DNA from: Mucinivorans sp036654415
GTDB taxonomy: Bacteria > Bacteroidota > Bacteroidia > Bacteroidales > Rikenellaceae
Reading direction: 5' to 3'
DNA: 64,000 nt
Assembly (NCBI GenBank): GCA_036654415.1
Contig: JAVVSB010000002.1
Location: forward strand, 1 to 64,000
The notes under the pieces are model-generated. The model saw only the letters and a program-made list of their open reading frames with translations. It was not told where the DNA came from and did no database searches. Positions 30,579-38,450 of this stretch are shown one piece after another. Made by a program: the position numbers and the translations under genes. Every line of letters starts with the position of its first letter. Position 1 is the stretch's first letter.

Positions 30579-31724
30579 ATGAAATACGCTTTAAACGACC
30601 ATATACCCCCCACACCCTTTTATTACTACGACATGGAGCTGCTGGAGCAGACCCTTGGCCGAGCGCAGGCTGCCTCTGAGCGTTATGGCTACCGTCTGCA
30701 CTACGCCATGAAGGCCAATGTGGAGCCCCGAATATTGAAGAGCATAGCCCGCCATGGAATGGGGGCCGACTGCGTTAGCGGTTGGGAGGTCGAGGCCGCC
30801 CTTAAGGGGGGCTTCCCAGCAAGTAAAATTGTCTTTGCGGGGGTGGGTAAGAGCGATAGTGAGATGGTCTATGCCCTGGAAAAGGAGATATTTTGCTTCA
30901 ATTGCGAATCGCTCGAGGAGCTTCAGGTGCTCTCCTGTTTGGCCGCCAAGCATGGTGTGGTGGCGCGCGTGGCCCTGCGCATCAACCCCGATGTGGAGCC
31001 CCAGACCCACAAATATATCTCGACAGGCCACGGAGCTAGCAAGTTCGGCATCGCCTACAACGAGGTCGAGAAGTTTATGGCTGCCCGCTCTCACTTTACC
31101 AATATCAAAGTGGTGGGGTTGCATTTTCACATTGGTTCTCAGATTGTTAAACTTGAATATTTTGAGCAGTTGGCCCAAAAGGCCGCTTCACTCTGCCGCT
31201 GGTTCGAGCAACGTGGGCTCCCCATCGAGCACCTCAATATGGGAGGTGGCTTGGGCATTAACTACCAAAATCCCGACAGTGAGCTTGTACCCGACTTCGA
31301 GGGCTATATGGCCTGCTTTGCGCGCCACCTACCCCAGGACAAGACCATCCATTTCGAGCTTGGTCGCTCGTTGGTGGCCCAGTGTGGCGAGCTGTTAACG
31401 CGCGTGCTCTATACCAAAAACACCGTCAGTGGCGACCGTTTTATTATTGTTGATGCTGGGCTTACCGAACTCATCCGCCCCGCTCTCTACGCCGCCCACC
31501 ACCACATCGAGAACCTTTCGGGCCAGGGGCGTACCATGGAGCGTTACTATATTGGGGGCCCCATCTGCGAGTCGAGCGACATCTTTGCCCATGACATCGA
31601 GTTTCCACTCTCCCATCGGGGGGACCTGCTGACCATCCGCTCCACGGGGGCCTATGGTAGCATCATGAGTTCGCACTACAACTGCCGTCCGCTGGCGGCG
31701 ACCTACTTTTCGGATAATGAGTGA
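30579..31724 (+). CDS. lysA: Diaminopimelate decarboxylase
   Basis: 381 residues. Last step of lysine synthesis: PLP-dependent decarboxylation of meso-diaminopimelate. PLP lysine is in LHYAMKANVEP near residue 44; HFHIGSQI, MGGGLGINY and the C-terminal GGPICESSDIFA complete the fold-type III barrel and active site across the dimer. FELGRSLVAQCG is conserved. The last 8 bases overlap the ruvB start, so the two are cotranscribed. Confidence 0.93.
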   Translation: MKYALNDHIPPTPFYYYDMELLEQTLGRAQAASERYGYRLHYAMKANVEPRILKSIARHGMGADCVSGWEVEAALKGGFPASKIVFAGVGKSDSEMVYALEKEIFCFNCESLEELQVLSCLAAKHGVVARVALRINPDVEPQTHKYISTGHGASKFGIAYNEVEKFMAARSHFTNIKVVGLHFHIGSQIVKLEYFEQLAQKAASLCRWFEQRGLPIEHLNMGGGLGINYQNPDSELVPDFEGYMACFARHLPQDKTIHFELGRSLVAQCGELLTRVLYTKNTVSGDRFIIVDAGLTELIRPALYAAHHHIENLSGQGRTMERYYIGGPICESSDIFAHDIEFPLSHRGDLLTIRSTGAYGSIMSSHYNCRPLAATYFSDNE

Positions 31725-32721
31725 GATAAGAGATATAGAACGGGACCCTGAGCTCGACGAGCTAATCCGTCCGCAGCAGCTCGCGGGTTTTGCTGGGCAG
31801 AATAAGATTGTGGACAACCTCCACGTCTTTATTCGTGCTGCCCTTATGCGCGATGAGCCCCTGGACCACGTGCTACTCCATGGCCCTCCAGGGCTGGGTA
31901 AGACCACCCTGGCGGGCATCATCACCAACGAACTGGGGGTTTCGCTCAAGGTCACCTCGGGCCCTGTGCTCGATAAGCCTGGTGATTTGGCGGGGTTGCT
32001 GACCTCTTTGGCCGAGGGTGATGTGCTATTTATTGACGAGATTCACCGCTTGAGCCCCATTGTCGAGGAGTATCTCTATTCGGCCATGGAGGATTACAAG
32101 ATTGATATTATGCTCGATAAGGGGGCTTCGGCCCGTTCGGTGCAAATTAAGCTCAACCCCTTCACCCTTATCGGAGCCACCACGCGTAGCGGACTGCTAA
32201 CTAGCCCTTTGCGAGCTCGTTTTGGGATTCAGTGCCATCTGCAATATTACGATGCTTCGACCCTTCGTTCCATTGTATGTCGTTCGGCCAATATTCTTGG
32301 CATCGAAATTGAGACTGAAGCTTCGGCCGAGATAGCGGGTCGTAGCCGTGGCACCCCTCGTATAGCCAATGCGCTGCTCAGGCGGGTGCGTGACTTTGCC
32401 ATGGTCAAGGGTTCGGGTGTGATAACGCTGCCCATAACGCAGATGGCCCTCCAAGCCCTGGATATCGACACTAAGGGACTCGACGAGATGGATAATCGCA
32501 TATTGGGGGCCATAATCCACAAGTTTGGCGGTGGTCCCGTGGGGCTAACCACCATTGCCACAGCCGTTAGCGAGGATGCAGGCACCATCGAGGAGGTCTA
32601 TGAGCCTTTCCTTATCCAAGAGGGATTCCTCAAACGCACACCTCGAGGCCGTGAGGCCACACCGCTGGCCTACACCCATTTGGGGGTAGAGTGTAATTTA
32701 CAGCAACAAACTTTATTTTAG
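31717..32721 (+). CDS. ruvB: Holliday junction branch-migration ATPase RuvB
   Basis: 334 residues. Hexameric motor that moves Holliday junctions with RuvA before RuvC cuts. Walker A GPPGLGKTTLA near residue 55, Walker B LFIDEIHRL, sensor GATTRSGLLTSPLRARFG, and the winged-helix C-terminus with VYEPFLIQEGFLKRTPRGR. N-terminal IRPQQLAGFAGQNKI is typical. Coupled to lysA by an 8-base overlap; ruvC is in another operon at 1302. Confidence 0.96.
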   Translation: MSEIRDIERDPELDELIRPQQLAGFAGQNKIVDNLHVFIRAALMRDEPLDHVLLHGPPGLGKTTLAGIITNELGVSLKVTSGPVLDKPGDLAGLLTSLAEGDVLFIDEIHRLSPIVEEYLYSAMEDYKIDIMLDKGASARSVQIKLNPFTLIGATTRSGLLTSPLRARFGIQCHLQYYDASTLRSIVCRSANILGIEIETEASAEIAGRSRGTPRIANALLRRVRDFAMVKGSGVITLPITQMALQALDIDTKGLDEMDNRILGAIIHKFGGGPVGLTTIATAVSEDAGTIEEVYEPFLIQEGFLKRTPRGREATPLAYTHLGVECNLQQQTLF

Positions 32722-32788
32722 TTTGGATTTTTTTTGTAACTTCGTACCCAAAATATACTATTTACTAACTTAAAAAACAAAAAACAAA

Positions 32789-33259
32789 ATGAAACATCTT
32801 ATTCTTATGATGGTTGCAGTGTTTGCAATCTCCATGTCAGCTCAGGCTCAGAAACTTTCAAAAGAGGAAAAAGCAGCAGCCAAAGCTCAAAAAGAGGCCG
32901 AAACCAGCGCTCTAATGAAAAATCTATTCCAGAGCAAAAACTTCCAATTTGTGCCTACTGAAGTTCAGACCAAAACAGGTGGCTCGGTTAATATCAACAA
33001 ATATGAGTACACCCGCGTGCGTCCCGATAGCTTCATTGTTCGCATGAGCCAGGCTCCAAGCATTGATGTGCCTAAGTACGAACTTGTTACCAATGAAGCC
33101 ACAAAAACTGGTTATATCTTTACTGTTAAGGTAGAGGCAGGGGGCTCAACCAATACCATCTCAATTTCGGTGAACTCCAAGACTGGTTTCGCTCAGATGC
33201 GCATCAAGTCCAACAAGGCCGAAGAGCTGATATACAAGGGCTCTATTCGCGAAAACTAA
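32789..33259 (+). CDS. DUF4251-type periplasmic protein
   Basis: 156 residues with signal peptide MKHLILMMVAVFAISMSAQAQ. A charged helical segment follows (KLSKEEKAAAKAQKEAETSA) and then a beta-rich domain: FQFVPTEVQTKTGGSVNINK, YEYTRVRPDSFIVRM, and the end FAQMRIKSNKAEELIYKGSI. This matches the DUF4251 outline; no enzymatic residues are evident and the role is unknown. Strong terminator follows at once. Confidence 0.75.
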   Translation: MKHLILMMVAVFAISMSAQAQKLSKEEKAAAKAQKEAETSALMKNLFQSKNFQFVPTEVQTKTGGSVNINKYEYTRVRPDSFIVRMSQAPSIDVPKYELVTNEATKTGYIFTVKVEAGGSTNTISISVNSKTGFAQMRIKSNKAEELIYKGSIREN

Positions 33260-33302
33260 TTTGTGGTGGGTCTCTTCTGATACCCTAACATCTTAAAAAA
33301 AG

Positions 33303-33346
33303 CAGGCGGGTCGCAACTTCTTAAAAAAGTTGCGACCCGCCTATTT
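33303..33346 (+). terminator. Rho-independent terminator after DUF4251 gene
   Basis: Arms AGGCGGGTCGCAACTT (33304-33319) and AAGTTGCGACCCGCCT (33327-33342) with loop CTTAAAA, followed by ATTTT. Confidence 0.9.
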
Positions 33347-33366
33347 TACGCGCTAAGTTAGTGGAG

Positions 33367-33472
33367 TTAGAGGTTGTTTTAATTTGTTTTAAAAATTTTA
33401 TTACTGCTATTTTTGAGACTCTTTCTTCGATGATTTGTCGAGATAGTAGCTAAAAAATGGCCTCTTACTCAA
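33367..33472. repeat. MITE-like intergenic repeat copy E
   Basis: TTAGAGGTTGTTTTAA at the left and an inverted, weaker TGGCCTCTTA at the right, running into the glgB stop codon. The inner string TCGATGATTTGTCGAGATAG is the reverse complement of the matching string in copies B and G. Confidence 0.6.
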
Positions 33473-35483
33473 CGTGTTCAAATACCAAAGCTGTGCGCGA
33501 TACGTTGTAGATGCTGATATAGTGACGGCCATCCTCGGTGGTGGTAAAGAACTTGGTTTTGTCCTCTACGCGGCCAAAGCCACCATATATTGTGTCGTCG
33601 CTGTTGAGTATTATGCGATACTCGCCCTCCATGGGCACAGGCATACGGTAGTTCATTATCGAGGCCGAGGGGTGCCAATTCATCACGTAGACCAAGCCAG
33701 CTTGTTCAAAGACCATGGTTTTGTTGTCTTGGTCGTTGAGCAGGTTGTAGCCGTAGCCCGAGTTGAGCACATGGCGCGCCTTGGTTAGGCTAATCATGGC
33801 CTTGTCGAAACGTTCTAGGTCACCGTAGCGTAGCAGTTTATTCTCGGCCAGTGACCACTGACGACGAGCATGAGCATAGCTCCAGGCGTTGCCCTCGCGT
33901 GGGAAGTCAATCCACTCAGGGTGGCCAAATTCGTTACCCATAAAGTTTAGGTATCCATCGCCACCCAGGGTGATGGTCATCAGGCGAATCATCTTGTGTA
34001 GGGCTATACCACGGTCCACAACTATATTTTTGCTCTTTTTGTCCATCGAGAAGTACATCTCTTTGTCCATCAGGCGGAAGGCTATGGTCTTGTCGCCCAC
34101 CAAGGCTTGGTCGTGCGATTCGGCGTAGGCTATGGTCTTGGCGTTGGGTAGGCGGTTGGTCATCATGTCCCACATCTGCCACAGGTCCCACTGTTCGTCG
34201 GGGGTATCCTTGAGGTATTTAATCCAAAAGTCGGGGATGGCCATGGCCAGGCGGTAGTCGAAACCTGTGCCGCCGTCCGAAAGTGAAACGGCCAGCCCTG
34301 GCATTCCGCTCACATCCTCGGCTATGGTGATGGCCGAAGGCTTCACCTCTTTGACCAACTTATTGGCCAGCGAGAGGTAGGTTAGTGCAGCACGGTTGAC
34401 CTGGTCGCCAAAATAGGAGTGGTAGCTGCCAAAATCGGCATAGCCGTGGTGGTAGTAGAGCATGGAGCTTACCCCATCGAAGCGGTAGCCGTCGAAGTGG
34501 AACTCGTCGAGCCAATATTTCACATTGCTCAGCAGTAGGTGCTGCACCTCGAACTTGGCGTAGTCAAAGAGTTTGCTATCCCAATAGGGGTGGTCACCGC
34601 CAGGGCCCGCAATGGAGTACATATCGTCCGAACCGTCCAAACGGTTGATACCTTCGTTTATATTTTTAACATAGTGGCTGTGGACAATATCCATAATCAC
34701 CCCGATACCCATGGAGTGGGCCTTCTTGATTAGGTTCTTGAGCTGTTCGGGCGTGCCGAAGCGCGAAGAGGGGGCAAAAAGGCTCGATACATGGTACCCA
34801 AAGGAGCCATAGTATGGATGTTCGGCCACGGCCATCATTTGTATGGTGTTGTAACCCAGTCGCTTAACGCGCGGTAAAACATTTTTTGTGAACTCATCGT
34901 AACTGCCCACACCCTCTTTTTCCTGAGCCATGCCCACATGAACTTCGTAGATGAGTAGGTTATCGATTGAGGAGATATCGAAATCGTCGCCCTTCCAGTC
35001 GAATTTATGTTCGGGGGCCCAAATTTGACCACAGAAATCTTTGGTCTTGTCGTTCTGCACTACGCGGCGGATATAGGCTGGAATTCGGTCCAGGTAGCTA
35101 TCATCAGCTCCGTGGACATGTAGTTTGAGTAGGCTCTCGTGCTTTAGGCGGCCCGCGACGCGTTCATCGGGGATAAATACCGACCATCCGCCCCACTGGT
35201 CACGCTCCATGGGAAACTGAAACCGCTCCCAGTCGTTCCAATCACCGAATACATAGACCTGCTGAGCCTTAGGCAACCAATCGCGAACCCACCAGCCACC
35301 AGCATAGGGGTCACGATGGACGCCGTAATAGAGGTGCGCATTGGCATAATCACGAAGTGAACCACTAGCACTCTGTATCAGGTGCAGGCGGTCCAGGTAG
35401 AGATGGTGACGATACTCTATTTCGCCCGCAACGGGACGGAGCCACTCATCAGCGGCAACAATTGGAAGTATATTGTTTTCCAT
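33465..35483 (-). CDS. glgB: 1,4-alpha-glucan branching enzyme (eukaryote-like GH13)
   Basis: 672 residues. Makes alpha-1,6 branches in glycogen. N-terminal CBM48 region (about 25-130, WVRDWLPKAQQVYVFGDWND), GH13 barrel with FHFDGYRFDGVSSMLYYHHG holding the nucleophile Asp, ITIAEDVSGMPG with the acid/base Glu, and AYAESHDQALVGDKT with the transition-state Asp. C-terminal all-beta domain ends VSRTALVFEHVE. Closest in layout to the eukaryotic branching enzyme, in line with the GT3-like synthase at 6429. Separate from that gene by 23 kb, with its own promoter. Confidence 0.94.
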   Translation of the reverse strand: MENNILPIVAADEWLRPVAGEIEYRHHLYLDRLHLIQSASGSLRDYANAHLYYGVHRDPYAGGWWVRDWLPKAQQVYVFGDWNDWERFQFPMERDQWGGWSVFIPDERVAGRLKHESLLKLHVHGADDSYLDRIPAYIRRVVQNDKTKDFCGQIWAPEHKFDWKGDDFDISSIDNLLIYEVHVGMAQEKEGVGSYDEFTKNVLPRVKRLGYNTIQMMAVAEHPYYGSFGYHVSSLFAPSSRFGTPEQLKNLIKKAHSMGIGVIMDIVHSHYVKNINEGINRLDGSDDMYSIAGPGGDHPYWDSKLFDYAKFEVQHLLLSNVKYWLDEFHFDGYRFDGVSSMLYYHHGYADFGSYHSYFGDQVNRAALTYLSLANKLVKEVKPSAITIAEDVSGMPGLAVSLSDGGTGFDYRLAMAIPDFWIKYLKDTPDEQWDLWQMWDMMTNRLPNAKTIAYAESHDQALVGDKTIAFRLMDKEMYFSMDKKSKNIVVDRGIALHKMIRLMTITLGGDGYLNFMGNEFGHPEWIDFPREGNAWSYAHARRQWSLAENKLLRYGDLERFDKAMISLTKARHVLNSGYGYNLLNDQDNKTMVFEQAGLVYVMNWHPSASIMNYRMPVPMEGEYRIILNSDDTIYGGFGRVEDKTKFFTTTEDGRHYISIYNVSRTALVFEHVE

Positions 35484-35510
35484 ATCTTCAAGCTATTGAT
35501 TTTCAATGTA

Positions 35511-35542
35511 CAAAGGTATTGCTTTTTGTTGAGCAAAACAAA
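35511..35542 (-). promoter_or_regulatory. Promoter of glgB
   Basis: Minus strand TTTG (35539-35542), 20 bases, TACCTTTG (35511-35518); 27 bases to the ATG. Confidence 0.78.
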
Positions 35543-35635
35543 CCTAAACAACGAATAATACAAAAAAGAATTTAGATGCGGTGTTCCACACTTTATATTA
35601 AACGTATTGATTGGCCAAAATAGTATGCTTTACTG

Positions 35636-36592
35636 TCACGCAATTGTACTGTTTTTTGCTCGTCGAGTGGCCAAAAAACTTACAATCAACAGTTGTAGAG
35701 CATGATAAATCATAATTGGCAGCAACAGCAGGCTCACCGTGGCGGCATCCTGGACAATGATTTTGCTCATCACAGTGCCGTGAACCAACGATTTTTTAGA
35801 GCCGCAAAACAGAGCTGTGGTGGTCTCTTTTTGACTTAGGTGCAGCCAGCGGCAGAGCCATCCGATGATGAGATAGACGGTGAAAAAGAGGGCCACCATA
35901 CCCGCCCCCAACAGCAGTAGTGTGGTCCAGGAGACTGAGCCGAAAACTCCCGAGAAGAACCCCTCGCAAAACGAGGTGTAGACAATGGAGAGGATTACCG
36001 CCTGGTCAAAAATCCGTAGTGCATGGCCGTGACCTTGGGCCCAGAGTCCCCAATAACGGTTGCAGAACATACCCGCGGCCACTGGTAGCAGCACCTGAAG
36101 GCAGAGCTTTACCACCACGCTGCCTATGGGTGCGCCACCCATGTCGGCACTAATAAAGAGCGACATCCACAGCGGGGTGAGCACCACCCCCAGCAGGCTC
36201 GAGAGCGAAGCATTGAAGATGGCCGCGGCCACGTTGCCTCGCGCCATGGAGACCATCACCACACTCGAGGAGACCGTCGAGGGTAGGGCAGCCACAAAAA
36301 AGACCCCCACCCACACCATACTAGGAGAGTGGTGTGGCATGACTAGCAGAATCAAGAGTGGAAAAAGGAGAAAGGTGGAGAGCTGCACTAAGGCGTGGAG
36401 CCTAAAATTGGAGAGCCCTGCACGCCACTGTTGTGGGCTTAGTTTTAGGCCATAGAAAAAAAAGACCCCCACCACGCCCCACGAGGCCACCTCCGATGGG
36501 TTGACCCTGCTGCCTGCCACCCCCACCTCAGGGGCTGCCCAGGCCATGGCCACCAGTGCTAAAAGCAGGAGTATAAAAGGGTCTATCTTCAC
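35636..36592 (-). CDS. SBF-like (bile acid:Na+ symporter family) membrane transporter
   Basis: 318 residues with about nine to ten helices, of the SBF-like/YfeH type: SWGVVGVFFFYGLKLSPQQW, ALPSTVSSSVVMVSMARGNV, AIFNASLSSLLGVVLTPLWM, and CGSKKSLVHGTVMSKII. The crossing helices with SSSVV and NASLSS match the ion-binding parts of the fold. The start is a GTG that directly follows the TAG of the acyltransferase gene, so translation is coupled. Substrate is unknown; place in the glycine-lipid operon hints at a lipid-related anion. Confidence 0.85.
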   Translation of the reverse strand: MKIDPFILLLLALVAMAWAAPEVGVAGSRVNPSEVASWGVVGVFFFYGLKLSPQQWRAGLSNFRLHALVQLSTFLLFPLLILLVMPHHSPSMVWVGVFFVAALPSTVSSSVVMVSMARGNVAAAIFNASLSSLLGVVLTPLWMSLFISADMGGAPIGSVVVKLCLQVLLPVAAGMFCNRYWGLWAQGHGHALRIFDQAVILSIVYTSFCEGFFSGVFGSVSWTTLLLLGAGMVALFFTVYLIIGWLCRWLHLSQKETTTALFCGSKKSLVHGTVMSKIIVQDAATVSLLLLPIMIYHALQLLIVSFLATRRAKNSTIA

Positions 36593-37489
36593 CTATTCGC
36601 AACCCTCGAAGTGGCGTTCCATCTTGGCCTTATACACATCACCAATGGTGATGAGTATGCCCGTCTCCTCCACATTGCCAAAATCGGGGTTGAGTGCCGT
36701 GTCGAAGACCTTCATCGTTGGCGAGAGGTTCATATAGGCGTTAATTAGGGGCGGAATTGTCTCCTCGAAGTCGCGGATACTCTTGGTCAGTATGCGGTAG
36801 TCTTCGGTGTAGTTGCTGCCCACAAAGAGCCGCTCCATCTGCGTGTCATTAATGTGAATATCCACGGGATAGCGGGTGCACAATAGGTGTTCGCGGTCGG
36901 GGAAATATTTGCGCAGGAAGTAGATTAACATATTGCGGGCATTGGTGTTGTATTCGCCATACATAGTTACCTTGCCGAAGAGGTATTTGATTTCGGGGTT
37001 GCGCAGCACCAAGGCTCCCAGCCCGTCCCAAAGGTTGTCCAGGGCAAATAGTGCCTTGCCACCAGCCTGATATTGAGGCTGTACAAAGCTACGCCCCAGT
37101 TCAATAAGGTAGGGTAGGTAGTGGCTACGAAAACGGTCTGAAAACTCAAAATAGTGTTCTGTGCTCAGCTCCACACCCTCTGTGCGGGGGATTATAAAGC
37201 GATAGCCACCCAATATTTCGCGCTCGCGTGGGTCCCAGACAATAAGCTGCTGGTAACCATCGTCGGCCATATCCAGCTCGTCAATGTCCACGCTCTTGCC
37301 TGTGCCGCCACCTGCCATACGGAAGGCCACCTCGCGAAGTCGCCCTATCTCCTGCATCACATGTGGGGCCTCCGAGGCCCTAATCACATAGACTAAGTTG
37401 TTGGCCTTGTTGGTTTGCCGCCATAGGTATTTGGGGCGCAATTCCGATTCTATGAGCTTACGCTCGATGGGTAAAATAATGGATTGCAT
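36593..37489 (-). CDS. glsB: GNAT-type N-acyltransferase, likely GlsB of glycine-lipid synthesis
   Basis: 298 residues. The hemolysin/OlsB-like acyl-ACP N-acyltransferase outline is visible: REVAFRMAGGGTGKSVDIDE, DELDMADDGYQQLIVWDPRE with REILGGYRF, then YLIELGRSFVQPQYQ and GALVLRNPEIKYLFGKVTMY. In Bacteroides thetaiotaomicron the adjacent pair GlsB/GlsA makes N-acyl and then N,O-diacyl glycine lipids; the order and pairing here match. GlsB would put the first 3-hydroxyacyl chain on glycine. Lies 4 bases after glsA. Confidence 0.85.
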   Translation of the reverse strand: MQSIILPIERKLIESELRPKYLWRQTNKANNLVYVIRASEAPHVMQEIGRLREVAFRMAGGGTGKSVDIDELDMADDGYQQLIVWDPREREILGGYRFIIPRTEGVELSTEHYFEFSDRFRSHYLPYLIELGRSFVQPQYQAGGKALFALDNLWDGLGALVLRNPEIKYLFGKVTMYGEYNTNARNMLIYFLRKYFPDREHLLCTRYPVDIHINDTQMERLFVGSNYTEDYRILTKSIRDFEETIPPLINAYMNLSPTMKVFDTALNPDFGNVEETGILITIGDVYKAKMERHFEGCE

Positions 37490-37493
37490 ACTG

Positions 37494-38294
37494 TTATCTG
37501 TCTTTTAATGAATAACATATTTCACGTATCTTTTGGCTCCATTGCTGTGGGGTGAGGCTCGAATCAATAGTAATGGGCTGGCCGATATATATATCCAAAT
37601 GTTGTCTCTTTTGAGTGAACATCTCGCGCGGCAGGAGCAACATACCCACATTGAAGCGAACACCCAAAAAGCGGCGCAGACGTTCGATACGGTAAAACCA
37701 CTTAGAATTTTGGCCATCCACGTAGATGGGTACCACCTGACGGTTAGACTCCTGAGCCTTGATAACAAAACTTATGCGCCAAGGGGTATCCTCAATCTTC
37801 CCATTGATGAGGCGCGAACAAAAACCAGCGGGAAAGGTGATGATTTGAGAGTGGCCATGGTAGAGCTGCTCAAGGGTGTGATAATATTTGGTGCTCTGTG
37901 CCCCATTTTTGTTCACTGGCACAAATATAGGTGCCAGAGGCTCTATATTCATGAGTAAATCATTGACTATTAGCTTTGTATCATCATACTGTGTCGACAG
38001 CGCGTGGGCCAGTACCAAGCCATCGAGCCCACCAAGGGGGTGGTTGGAGGCAAAGAAAAAACGCCCCGTGCGGGGGAGGTTATCCCTGCCGTGGAGCGTA
38101 TAGCTGACCCCGATGTCTTGGAGTGCCGCTGCAATAAAATCTACTGGTGGCAGATGCGAGAAGCTATCCAAAATGGAGTTGATGCGCCTCACACAGAGCA
38201 ACCTTTCGAGGGCACGCACCGCAAAACGGGGTATCCACCGATTGACGCGCGGTGCCCTTTGTTGTAGTATCTTTGGTATATCAACCCTCTGCAT
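37494..38294 (-). CDS. glsA: PlsC-type O-acyltransferase, likely GlsA of glycine-lipid synthesis
   Basis: 266 residues. 1-acylglycerol-phosphate acyltransferase fold: catalytic HX4D in FFASNHPLGGLDGLVLAH near residue 84, substrate-site motif TFPAGFCSRLINGKIEDTPW near 175 and VVPIYVDGQNSKWFY. It would add the second acyl chain to N-acyl glycine made by GlsB. The N-terminus MQRVDIPKILQQ fits relatives, so the ATG at 38294 is kept, although the -7 box is only 4 bases before it; the message may be leaderless. First gene of glsA-glsB-transporter. Confidence 0.85.
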   Translation of the reverse strand: MQRVDIPKILQQRAPRVNRWIPRFAVRALERLLCVRRINSILDSFSHLPPVDFIAAALQDIGVSYTLHGRDNLPRTGRFFFASNHPLGGLDGLVLAHALSTQYDDTKLIVNDLLMNIEPLAPIFVPVNKNGAQSTKYYHTLEQLYHGHSQIITFPAGFCSRLINGKIEDTPWRISFVIKAQESNRQVVPIYVDGQNSKWFYRIERLRRFLGVRFNVGMLLLPREMFTQKRQHLDIYIGQPITIDSSLTPQQWSQKIREICYSLKDR

Positions 38295-38298
38295 AGTA

Positions 38299-38306
38299 CA
38301 AAGGTA
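38299..38306 (-). promoter_or_regulatory. -7 box of the glsA operon, abutting the start codon
   Basis: TACCTTTG on the minus strand, then TACT, then ATG. In this phylum the transcript starts 4-7 bases after the box, so it would begin at or inside the start codon. Confidence 0.55.
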
Positions 38307-38371
38307 ATGCTAAAAATGTAAAAAACTTGAGTGATTGTTAAAAATTGTCTTCTCTTCGTTGGATATCTATC

Positions 38372-38387
38372 TTAAAACAGCTTCTAA
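38372..38387. repeat. Solo end of the MITE-like repeat (copy F)
   Basis: TTAAAACAGCTTCTAA, an exact inverted-repeat end of the family, with no partner end recognised nearby. Confidence 0.5.
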
Positions 38388-38450
38388 GTAAACATTGGTT
38401 TTGCGACCTTGGTTACCTTAAAAAATCTAATTTCTAAAAAAATCGCTCCC

